From the NCBI GenBank assembly GCA_030024065.1, contig JASEIE010000049.1:1-14987 (forward strand): a stretch of DNA of 14,987 bases, given 5' to 3'. A program made the translations under genes and the position numbers. Every line of letters begins with the position of its first letter. Position 1 is the first letter of the stretch. Positions 7,479-13,831 of the stretch are shown piece after piece. A model generated the notes under the pieces. That model made no database searches. It worked only from the letters and a program-made list of their open reading frames with translations, and was not told where the DNA came from. The stretch is from Thermodesulfobacteriota bacterium. Its GTDB lineage: Bacteria > Desulfobacterota > BSN033 > UBA1163.

Positions 7479-7538
7479 CGTCCGGCGCTGGAGTCCAGAT
7501 GCACTGTCCCAAGACTCTGCAGGAGGGCTCTGGACGGC
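7479..7538. repeat. Imperfect inverted repeat, GC-rich
   Basis: CCGTCC near 7479 is complementary to GGACGG near 7533, with further complementarity between the CTGGAGTCCAGA and TCTGGAC segments inside. It lies in the convergent gap after dctM and before another repeat. It could end transcription from either side, but no T-tract follows. Confidence 0.4.
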
Positions 7539-7570
7539 GGCGCCTCCCTTTGCCAAAGAGAGGAGTAATT

Positions 7571-7612
7571 ATCCCCCTTTGAAAAAGCCTGCCTGCCGGT
7601 AGGCAGGGGGGA
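7571..7612. repeat. C-tract/G-tract repeat carrying a 20-bp near-palindrome
   Basis: ATCCCCC (7571-7577) is complementary to GGGGGAT at the right end (about 7606-7612). In the loop side sits CCTGCCTGCCGGTAGGCAGG, which is almost its own reverse complement. Fifteen bases of it (TGCCGGTAGGCAGGG, 7594-7608) recur exactly at 12220-12234, next to another C-tract/G-tract hairpin. This looks like a short interspersed palindrome placed in an older repeat. Confidence 0.7.
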
Positions 7613-7629
7613 TTGAGGGAGATTTTCAT

Positions 7630-7717
7630 GGTTCGTGCCTGCACGCAAAAGTGCCTATCTTCGCCAAAACGCTTCGTGCCGGCAGGTGTTTCGGCATGCA
7701 GGCGTGGGTGACGAACC
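7630..7717. repeat. Large palindromic element with internal hairpin
   Basis: GGTTCGTGCCTGCA (7630-7643) pairs with TGCAGGC (7697-7703) and ACGAACC (7711-7717), giving 14 bp with a 7-nt bulge. Inside, GCCAAAAC (7663-7670) pairs with GTTTCGGC (7688-7695) with one mismatch. The element closes the convergent gap before the stop codon of the pcnB-like gene. No protein-coding frame here is convincing. Confidence 0.65.
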
Positions 7718-7754
7718 CGTCATGAAAGATTGCTTGGAAGATAAGGTTTTGCCA

Positions 7755-8963
7755 TCAGGGAAGGAGATCGAAAGGCATTGCATTCCGGAGCAGACGGGGA
7801 ACCTTTCCTCCCCCTGCCCGAACATTCATGCCGAAGAAAAGAACAGCCTCCGGAAAAAATTTCTTCATCCGCAACCTCCTCGGCAGCACTCCCCTCTGGA
7901 TGAATTTTCTTAAACTCGATTGAGCCATCAAAATCTGAAAGGCCATCTTTTTAACCCCTCTTGGAAAAGAGAAGGGATTGAGGAGATGATGAACAGTCCA
8001 TTGTATGGTTTTTGTAAGATAAATGGATTGCTCTTTTTTACCAAGAAAGGGATGTTCGGGTGTGACCGCTCGAAGGAATGGCGTTAAGAAGAGGGCAAGG
8101 AGAACCGAGTCCGGGACAGAACGCCCTGCCTTTATAAGTCGATCCACAAGACTGAAGAGGGAGAGAAAGAATCGCCGATTCTTCTCTCTCGAAATTCCAT
8201 AATCCCCGAAGACCCTCTTGAGATCGGGAAAGAGGGAGAAGATCAGCCCTGTTTCGATCATCAATTGAAGAGAAGGCTTGGCAGCGCCCTCTTTCAATTC
8301 CCGGAGGAATTCATCCCGAATCCGGGAAGGTGAACATTTTCGTATCTCTTCCCTGTGTCTGAGGAGGGCCCGATAAGTCTTTTCTTCAATATGAAATCCG
8401 GTCCGAGCGGCATGGCGGATGACCCGGATCATCCGGACAGGATCTTGTTTGAATCTTTCGTCCGGATCGCCGATGGTCCGAATGACCTTCTGTTCAAGGT
8501 CAGCTTTTCCACCCACATAGTCAATGATCGTAAAATCGCCAATATTGTAGAAGAGGCCGTTGATCGTAATGTCCCGGCGAAGAGCATCCTCTCCGGGTGT
8601 GCCAAAACTGTCCGTGTGACGAATCTTTCCGTCTTCTGTTATAACCTCTTCAAATTCTGAATGACTCCGGAAAGTGGAGACCTCGACCACCTTTCCCCCC
8701 TTAAAGAAGACATGGACCAGTCTGAACCGTCGGCCTATGATCCGGCTGTTTTTAAAAAGGGCATGAACCTCATGGGGGTGAGCATTCGTGGCGACATCAA
8801 AATCCTTCGGGGCCTTTCCGAGGAGAAGATCCCGGACGCTCCCACCGACGAGGCAGGATAAAAATCCGTGCCGGTGGAGGCGGTAGAGAACCTTCAGGGC
8901 CTCTTCGTCGATCATGGACCTTGAAATCGGATGCTCTGATCTTGGAATGATGCGGGGAGTCAT
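7755..8963 (-). CDS. pcnB: Poly(A) polymerase / CCA-adding nucleotidyltransferase family (PcnB-like)
   Basis: This 402-residue template-independent RNA nucleotidyltransferase is likely to add A residues to RNA 3' ends, or to act in tRNA CCA addition or repair. The head domain shows LVGGSVRDLLLG (38-49), the metal-binding DFD (54-56), and IIGRRFRLVHV (75-85), which fits the signature used to separate bacterial poly(A) polymerases from CCA enzymes. It is followed by RRDITINGLFY (129-139), DYVGGKADL and DPVRMIRVIRHAART (174-188). The C-terminal part is helical and very basic (RRLRMKKFF near 362-370), suiting RNA binding. Deltaproteobacteria such as Geobacter are known to split these activities among paralogues, so the precise activity is uncertain. 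The start has GAGGAG upstream on the minus strand, about 5 nt away. It is convergent with the TRAP operon and divergent from the SAP-like gene. Confidence 0.9.
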   Translation of the reverse strand: MTPRIIPRSEHPISRSMIDEEALKVLYRLHRHGFLSCLVGGSVRDLLLGKAPKDFDVATNAHPHEVHALFKNSRIIGRRFRLVHVFFKGGKVVEVSTFRSHSEFEEVITEDGKIRHTDSFGTPGEDALRRDITINGLFYNIGDFTIIDYVGGKADLEQKVIRTIGDPDERFKQDPVRMIRVIRHAARTGFHIEEKTYRALLRHREEIRKCSPSRIRDEFLRELKEGAAKPSLQLMIETGLIFSLFPDLKRVFGDYGISREKNRRFFLSLFSLVDRLIKAGRSVPDSVLLALFLTPFLRAVTPEHPFLGKKEQSIYLTKTIQWTVHHLLNPFSFPRGVKKMAFQILMAQSSLRKFIQRGVLPRRLRMKKFFPEAVLFFGMNVRAGGGKVPRLLRNAMPFDLLP

Positions 8964-9057
8964 CTTGTCTCCTCTGATATAACGCTAATCAGAGAAAGAG
9001 TCAAAATTTACTTGACAAAATATGAAATTAGCAAAACAATATTTTAAGGAGGTTCAT

Positions 9058-9252
9058 ATGAAAATGCAGGAGGTCAGGGCGAAGGCGAAAGCCCTCGGCA
9101 TCAAAAATACCTTCGGATTAAAAAAGGAAGAGTTGGTCCGGAGGGTTCAGAAGGCCGAAGGTTATTTCGACTGTTTCGGAACGGCCAACGACTATTGTGA
9201 CCAATTCCAATGCTGTTTCAGAGACGACTGCTTTCGCTTTGTTAAGGATTGA
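9058..9252 (+). CDS. Small SAP-like, cysteine-rich protein
   Basis: This is a 64-residue protein. The N-terminal part (about 1-35: MKMQEVRAKAKALGIKNT...KKEELVRRVQKAEG) resembles the helix-turn-helix-like SAP or Rho N-terminal fold, which binds nucleic acid. The C-terminal part (CFGTANDYCDQFQCCFRDDC, Cys at 39, 47, 52, 53 and 58) matches a pattern I recall from small deltaproteobacterial SAP-domain proteins and could bind a metal. AAGGAGG (9047-9053) sits 4 nt before ATG 9058. An in-frame ATG at 9022 would add 12 residues but has no ribosome site and would place the Shine-Dalgarno inside the gene. The role is unknown; nucleic-acid binding is an inference from the fold. Confidence 0.75.
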   Translation: MKMQEVRAKAKALGIKNTFGLKKEELVRRVQKAEGYFDCFGTANDYCDQFQCCFRDDCFRFVKD

Positions 9253-9400
9253 TTATTTAAGTGTGAGGAGTGTTAAGAAAGAGGGACATGGGGGCAGGTC
9301 TTTAGATAGGCTTAAGGACAATTTTGAAATTTAGATTTTTCCCATGATCTGACTTCTGCCAGTGGAATTGAAAGGTGGAAATCAATAGAAAGGATGTGCC

Positions 9401-10189
9401 ATGTCGGAAATAACAGTACAGCTTTATAATGCGCTTAATAAACATGGCCACTTTTCAACCCACCCGGTGGGAATCAAGTTGGCCAAAGAAGGTGAAAAAA
9501 TATCACAAAAAGCAAAGTACCCGCTCAAGAATATGGGGACCCGTTTATCACTATGCCAAGGATTGACTGCGGCAAGAACATTTGGGTGGGCCATAGCATT
9601 CGGGAAAGAAGATCATGCCTGCCCACTTCCTTCTGTTTTTTTGGGACATATAAAGCCCGATATATTTCTGCAAGGGACAATAGCCGGACCCTATCAAGAC
9701 AAAGAAGAATGCGCAAAGCTGATGGAAGCTTCTTTTCCTCGGTGGCCCCTCAATTCTGTTCAAGAGGTATGGCTTTCGCCTCTGAACAGCTGTGAATTTG
9801 AGCCGGACTTAGCTGTTGTTTATGGAAATCCTGCCCAGATACTCACTTTGATTCATGCGGCTAATTTTAGAAAAGGATCGGGTATCAAATCATTAAGCTA
9901 TGGCCGCGGGGGATGTGCCACCTGGATAGCAGGAGTCCCCCAAACCAATGAATGCACGTATATGATTCCTGGTTCGGGAGAAAGGGTGTTTGCTGGAACT
10001 CAGGATTATGAAATGTCATTTGCTATTCCTTATTCACAGTTTGAAAACATGGTGAATGGACTGGATTTCATGAGAAAAAAGGGAGCCTACCGGTATCCTG
10101 TTCCCAATCTCTCGATATTGTCTCAACCCAAAATCCCTAAAGAATATTTTTCGATCGATCCTGACTTTAAACCTGATTCCGATAAATAA
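9401..10189 (+). CDS. DUF169 family protein
   Basis: This soluble protein of 262 residues has the features of the DUF169 family (COG2043): HPVGIKLAKEGE near the start (21-32), LCQGLTAARTFGWAIAFGKEDHACP (51-75, quoted here by its key Cys52 and Cys74), a central AVVYGNPAQILTLIHAA (138-154), GRGGCATWIAGVP (168-180) and GERVFAGTQDYEMSFAIP (193-210). Six cysteines (52, 74, 104, 131, 172, 185), several in conserved positions, suggest a metal or Fe-S site, but the biochemical function of the family is unknown to me. The start is supported by AAGGATG just upstream of ATG 9401. It stands alone: 148 bp follow the SAP-like gene with no recognisable signal, and the hsd promoter lies downstream. Confidence 0.88.
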   Translation: MSEITVQLYNALNKHGHFSTHPVGIKLAKEGEKISQKAKYPLKNMGTRLSLCQGLTAARTFGWAIAFGKEDHACPLPSVFLGHIKPDIFLQGTIAGPYQDKEECAKLMEASFPRWPLNSVQEVWLSPLNSCEFEPDLAVVYGNPAQILTLIHAANFRKGSGIKSLSYGRGGCATWIAGVPQTNECTYMIPGSGERVFAGTQDYEMSFAIPYSQFENMVNGLDFMRKKGAYRYPVPNLSILSQPKIPKEYFSIDPDFKPDSDK

Positions 10190-10327
10190 ATCGGCCAAAA
10201 CTATCCCTCCGCCCCTTAAAAAACATTGCTTAATATGATCGGTTAGTTCAGATTTTTCCACCACTTCTTTTGTAAATCAGGCCAAAATGATATAATATCA
10301 ATATGTTAGAAATTAAATAATTTGTGC

Positions 10328-10356
10328 TTGACATTATTTTGATTTAAAATTATTAT
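10328..10356 (+). promoter_or_regulatory. Near-consensus sigma70 promoter of the hsd locus
   Basis: TTGACA (10328-10333), a 17-bp spacer and TATTAT (10351-10356) give a strong promoter, with a predicted start near 10363 and a leader of about 43 nt before hsdM. The surrounding AT-rich base composition differs from the genes to the left. A second TATAAT at 10291-10296 lacks a good -35. Confidence 0.8.
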
Positions 10357-10405
10357 GTAAGTTAAATTATTTATACTTATCTAATATTCTATTTGGAGAA
10401 AACTA

Positions 10406-12163
10406 ATGTTACCAACATGGCTTGAAAAGCGATACAGAACTCTTTGGGAGACCTTTCGTGAATCTCCTTTTCGGTTCGAAGATGCTTCTAAAATTCTAAA
10501 AGAGAAGATGCAAGGTGGTGAAGAACAAGTCAATGTCATCCTCTCCGAGTTGAGGAAAAAAGGCTGGCTCGAAGTAGAATTTCACCCAGAAGATGCGAGG
10601 AAGAGGATTTATAAACTAAAAAGTAGTGAAGAAATGATCTCTGAGACACTTTCCATAAGCAAAAATCAATTGACAAGAGGAGATCTTGAAAGCCTTCTAA
10701 AAGGTGCCGCGGACCTCATCAGAACAAGAGTGGATTATACGTTCATCCTTGTCCTTCTTTTTTATAAACGGATCAGCGACAAGTGGGAGTTGGAGTTCCA
10801 AAAAGCATATAAAGAAGCCCTAACCGATGGCTTAAAGGAAGAGGAGGCGAAAGAGGAGGCTAAAAACTCTATCTACCATGATTTCGATATTTCAGAGGAT
10901 CTACTCTGGGAGAATATCAGAAAGGACCCTGCGAGACTGCCGGAAAGCTTTTCTAAGGCTATGAAGGTCCTTGCAGAGAGGAATCCGGAACTGAAAGATG
11001 TCTTTGAAAATGTGGATTTCGTTCAATTTACTTCAAACCGAGAAAATGCAGAGATATTAAGACAACTTGTAGAGCTGTTCAGTGAGAAATCCCTTAATCA
11101 TGTCTCGCCGGATATTCTTGGAGACGCCTATGAATGGATTCTGAGATACTTTGCTCCCCAAAAAGCAAAAGAGGGGGAGGTCTATACTGCCCGTGAGGTA
11201 ATCAAACTCATTATTGAGATGCTTGACCCAAAGCCAGGAGAGAGTGTTTATGATCCTGCCTGCGGTTCCGGAGGAATGCTGATTGTTTCTTTTAAGCATG
11301 TGGAAAATGAACAAGGCAAAGGTGAGGCTGAGAGATTGTTTCTTTTTGGCCAGGAAGCCAATCATAAAACCCTCGCTTTAGCTAAAATGAACCTTTACAT
11401 CCACGATATAAGAAATGCTCAGTTGACCCTCGGGGACACCTTACTTTACCCAAAGTTTAAGGAAGCGGAGAGGGTAAAAGATTTTGATATGGTGATAGCT
11501 AATCCTCCGTGGAATCAGGATGGCTATGATGAAGAGATATTAAAGAAGGGAGAATTCTGGAGAGAGCGGTTTAGATATGGGTTTACTCCGAGACAATCGG
11601 CAGACTGGGCGTGGATCGAGCATATGTTAGCCTCGGCTAACGACAAAACAGGTAGGGTTGGGGTTGTCATAGATAATGGGTGCCTTTTTAGAGGGGGAAA
11701 GGAGAAAGCAATAAGAACGGGTGTTTTAAATGCTGACTTGATTGAAGCGGTTATCCTTCTTCCTGAAAAACTTTTTTATAACACCGGAGCGCCAGGGGCT
11801 GTCATCATCCTCAATAAAAACAAGCCAAAGGAAAGAAGAGGAAAGGTATTTTTTATCAATGCAAGCAAGGAATTTCAGCAACATCCAGAGGTCCGAAAAC
11901 TGAATCGATTAGGAGATGCCCATATAAAGAAAATGGTCGAGGCTTATAGGGAGTTCAAGAATGAGGATGGATTCTCAAAGGCTGTGGCAATAGAGAAGAT
12001 AAAGGAGAACGATTACAATCTCAATGTGACTCTCTATGTATTTCCTGAAGAAGAGACTGAGGAGATCGATGTAGCAAAAGAGTGGGAAGAGCTTAAGGAA
12101 ATTGAAAAAGAAATCTTTGCAGTGGAGGATAAGATCGAAGGGTATTTGAGAGAATTAAAGTAG
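10406..12163 (+). CDS. hsdM: Type I restriction-modification methyltransferase subunit HsdM
   Basis: This 585-residue subunit is the DNA adenine methyltransferase of a type I restriction-modification system; with HsdS it methylates the target site. Motifs are DPACGSGGML (283-292, AdoMet binding) and NPPW (366-369, the catalytic motif of N6-adenine methylases). The typical HsdM_N helical region lies around 90-250 (LKGAADLIRTR, FILVLLFYKRISDKW, DILGDAYEWILRYFA), and TAREVIKLIIEML precedes motif I. The first 75 residues (EKRYRTLWETFRESPFRFEDA...VNVILSELRKKGWLEVEFHPEDARKRIYKL, described here by its ends) form an extra winged-helix-like module not present in classical HsdM. The start has GGAG 7 nt before the ATG. 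It is followed by a repeat and then by a regulator gene rather than directly by hsdS. No restriction subunit is in the window. Confidence 0.95.
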   Translation: MLPTWLEKRYRTLWETFRESPFRFEDASKILKEKMQGGEEQVNVILSELRKKGWLEVEFHPEDARKRIYKLKSSEEMISETLSISKNQLTRGDLESLLKGAADLIRTRVDYTFILVLLFYKRISDKWELEFQKAYKEALTDGLKEEEAKEEAKNSIYHDFDISEDLLWENIRKDPARLPESFSKAMKVLAERNPELKDVFENVDFVQFTSNRENAEILRQLVELFSEKSLNHVSPDILGDAYEWILRYFAPQKAKEGEVYTAREVIKLIIEMLDPKPGESVYDPACGSGGMLIVSFKHVENEQGKGEAERLFLFGQEANHKTLALAKMNLYIHDIRNAQLTLGDTLLYPKFKEAERVKDFDMVIANPPWNQDGYDEEILKKGEFWRERFRYGFTPRQSADWAWIEHMLASANDKTGRVGVVIDNGCLFRGGKEKAIRTGVLNADLIEAVILLPEKLFYNTGAPGAVIILNKNKPKERRGKVFFINASKEFQQHPEVRKLNRLGDAHIKKMVEAYREFKNEDGFSKAVAIEKIKENDYNLNVTLYVFPEEETEEIDVAKEWEELKEIEKEIFAVEDKIEGYLRELK

Positions 12164-12167
12164 AGAT

Positions 12168-12234
12168 AATCCCCTTTTTCCCCCCTTTAAAAAAGGGGGG
12201 GTGTGGGGGGATTTGGGCTTGCCGGTAGGCAGGG
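12168..12234. repeat. C-tract/G-tract hairpin plus shared 15-bp palindrome arm
   Basis: CCCCCCTTT (12180-12188) pairs with AAAGGGGGG (12192-12200) over a 3-nt loop, and an outer arm AATCCCC (12168-12174) pairs with GGGGATT (12207-12213). Right after it, TGCCGGTAGGCAGGG (12220-12234) is identical to 7594-7608. The hairpin sits between the hsdM stop and the next gene and may reduce read-through, though it has no terminal T-tract. Confidence 0.75.
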
Positions 12235-12271
12235 CGAAGCGAAGAATCTCTCTGAAGAAAAGGATTAAGAG

Positions 12272-13627
12272 ATGGACAGAAAAGAATTAGAGATAATTCT
12301 GAAAGAAGGCGAGGGCTATAAGATTGAGTTCAAAGAAGGTGTCAGTGGCCTGGAAAAAGAACTTGTTGCTTTTGCCAATGCCTCCGGAGGAAAAATATTT
12401 CTTGGGGTAACAGATGATGGCAGGATTCAGGGAACAAAGCTTATTCATAAACTGAAATCCCAGATTCAAGATATAGCCAATAACTGCAGGCCAAGAATAA
12501 AAATCACCGTAGAAGATGTGGACAGCGTCCTCCTCGTTAATGTCAGAGAAGGGGAGGATAAACCTTATGAATGTTCTTCTGGCTTTTATAAAAGGATTGG
12601 TCCCAATTCACAAAAGATGACGAGAAATGAGATCTTAGAATTCTTCAAGTCAGAGGGAAAGATAAGATTTGATGAATTAATTGAGCCAAAGTTCCGCTAT
12701 CCCAAAGATTTTGATAAAAACGGATTTAAAAGATTCTTACAGCTGGCAGAGATATCGAAAATCGGTGATACCGAAAGGCTGCTTAATGGTTTGGGTGTGG
12801 CTGAAAAGCAGGAAGGAAGGCTTTATTTCAATAATGCGGGGATACTGTTCTTCGGCAAGAGTCCCCAGAGATTTATTCCGTGGTCTGTTTTTACTGTTGC
12901 ATTATTCAAGGACGATGCCGGCGTGGACATCATAGACAGGAAGGAGATAGAGGGCAGTCTGTTTGATATTGTCGAAGAAGTGATGAAATTTGTGAGACTG
13001 TATTCGAAAGTCGCCTATCGTTTTACTGGTAGGCCCCGAAGAGAAAACGTATATGAGTACCCTTTCGATGCCATCCGGGAAGCAGTGATAAATTCAGTAA
13101 TGCACAAATACTATTTTGAGCATGGCCATAACAACATTCTGAGGTTCTTGCCCGATAGGATTAGGATTGAAAACTATTGGCAGAAACCGGCTCATTTTGT
13201 TCTTGGCAAAACAGTGTTTAGGAGAAACCATATCATCGCTGACTTGTTCGCCAAAATTCACTTTGGTGAAAAAATGGGAACCGGCTTTGAAAGGATAAGG
13301 GAAGTATGCAAAAAAGAGAACGCCCCTTTTCCAGAAATTGAGTTTAATGAGAATTATTTTTACGTGACCTTCAGACAGAGTCGTGAATACCTGAAACTTG
13401 CAGGAAAAGGGGTCAGAGAAACTACCCAGAAAACTACCCAGAAAACTACCCAGAAAATATTGGATGCGGTTAAAGACAATCCGAGAATTACAAGAAGAGA
13501 ATTGGCCTCTTTGATTGGGATCAGCGAGAACGGTATAAAATTTCACATTAATAGTTTGAAGAGAAAACGTTTGCTGAAAAGAGTCGGTCCAGATAAAGGA
13601 GGGTATTGGGAGATTTTGGTTAAGTAA
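12272..13627 (+). CDS. COG2865-type regulator/ATPase-like protein (AlbA_2 + GHKL-like + winged helix) in hsd locus
   Basis: This 451-residue protein is often annotated as a RecG-like helicase or transcriptional regulator. Domains in order are: AlbA_2 (Schlafen-type) at about 8-125, with EFKEG, ELVAFANASGGKIFLGVTDDG and YKRIGPNSQKMTRNEI; a middle region; a GHKL/HATPase_C_4-like part at about 265-350, with EAVINSVMHKYY (N-box-like E270/N274), LPDRIRIEN and the GTGFERI glycine box; a KTTQ-repeat linker at 384-395; and a winged helix at about 396-451 (RITRRELASLIGISENGIKFHINSLKRKRLLKRVG). No helicase motifs are present. Such genes are frequently found inside type I RM operons, but their role is not settled; DNA binding and regulation are inferred. 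AAGGA lies 7 nt before the ATG. Confidence 0.88.
   Translation: MDRKELEIILKEGEGYKIEFKEGVSGLEKELVAFANASGGKIFLGVTDDGRIQGTKLIHKLKSQIQDIANNCRPRIKITVEDVDSVLLVNVREGEDKPYECSSGFYKRIGPNSQKMTRNEILEFFKSEGKIRFDELIEPKFRYPKDFDKNGFKRFLQLAEISKIGDTERLLNGLGVAEKQEGRLYFNNAGILFFGKSPQRFIPWSVFTVALFKDDAGVDIIDRKEIEGSLFDIVEEVMKFVRLYSKVAYRFTGRPRRENVYEYPFDAIREAVINSVMHKYYFEHGHNNILRFLPDRIRIENYWQKPAHFVLGKTVFRRNHIIADLFAKIHFGEKMGTGFERIREVCKKENAPFPEIEFNENYFYVTFRQSREYLKLAGKGVRETTQKTTQKTTQKILDAVKDNPRITRRELASLIGISENGIKFHINSLKRKRLLKRVGPDKGGYWEILVK
13421..13456 (+). repeat. Three perfect 12-bp in-frame repeats (KTTQ linker)
   Basis: ACTACCCAGAAA occurs three times head to tail (13421-13432, 13433-13444, 13445-13456), encoding TTQK three times between the ATPase-like domain and the winged helix. 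Since 12 is a multiple of three, slippage would alter linker length by four residues and keep the frame. Confidence 0.95.
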
Positions 13628-13667
13628 GGGGAGGAAGGTCGGCGATTATTGTGGCCCCCCATAGATT

Positions 13668-13703
13668 CCCTCTCCCCTCGGGGAGAGGGCGAGGGTGAGG
13701 GGG
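13668..13703. repeat. Dispersed CCCTCTCCCC...GGGGAGAGGG repeat
   Basis: CCCTCTCCCC (13668-13677) and GGGGAGAGGG (13680-13689) form a near-continuous 10-bp stem, followed by CGAGGGTGAGGGGG. This matches the very common intergenic repeat of the form ccctctccccTCGggggagagggcgagggtgagggg (given by its parts) seen across proteobacteria. It lies between the regulator gene and hsdS. Confidence 0.85.
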
Positions 13704-13752
13704 AACAGGGAGAATATTATAACTAAAAGGGATCATTACATTTTGGGGTAAG

Positions 13753-13775
13753 ATAGTTACCTGGAAGGTAACTAT
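13753..13775. promoter_or_regulatory. Operator-like perfect 10-bp inverted repeat
   Basis: ATAGTTACCT (13753-13762) is perfectly complementary to AGGTAACTAT (13766-13775) with a GGA spacer. Its right end overlaps TATAAT (13773-13778), a possible -10 box for hsdS; a second TATAAT occurs at 13788-13793. No convincing -35 accompanies either, so an activated or weak promoter is possible. It is short, symmetric and lies in an AT-rich 5' region, as expected of a repressor site. The winged-helix protein encoded just upstream is a natural candidate to bind it (inference). Confidence 0.5.
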
Positions 13776-13831
13776 AATGCCACAAAGTATAATAAAAGAT
13801 AAAAATTTATATAAAAATTTAGGAGAACAAA

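Noticed and set aside
7330..7913. Open frames of 90 and 92 aa on the plus strand around the dctM/pcnB gap
   Set aside because: They consist of dctM out-of-frame sequence, palindromic repeats and the antisense of the pcnB-like gene. No ribosome site and no protein-like composition.
8355..8861. Two plus-strand open frames of 101 and 66 aa
   Set aside because: Antisense to the catalytic head of the PcnB-like enzyme, whose motifs are intact on the minus strand.
9012..9042. TTGACA at 9012-9017 as a promoter for the SAP-like gene
   Set aside because: No good -10 follows, and any start of transcription at the normal distance would fall in or after the Shine-Dalgarno at 9047-9053. The matching TTGACT/TATATC pair on the minus strand before the pcnB-like gene fails for the same reason.
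13421..13456. Direct repeats as a CRISPR array
   Set aside because: The units are 12 bp, contiguous without spacers and in frame within a coding region.
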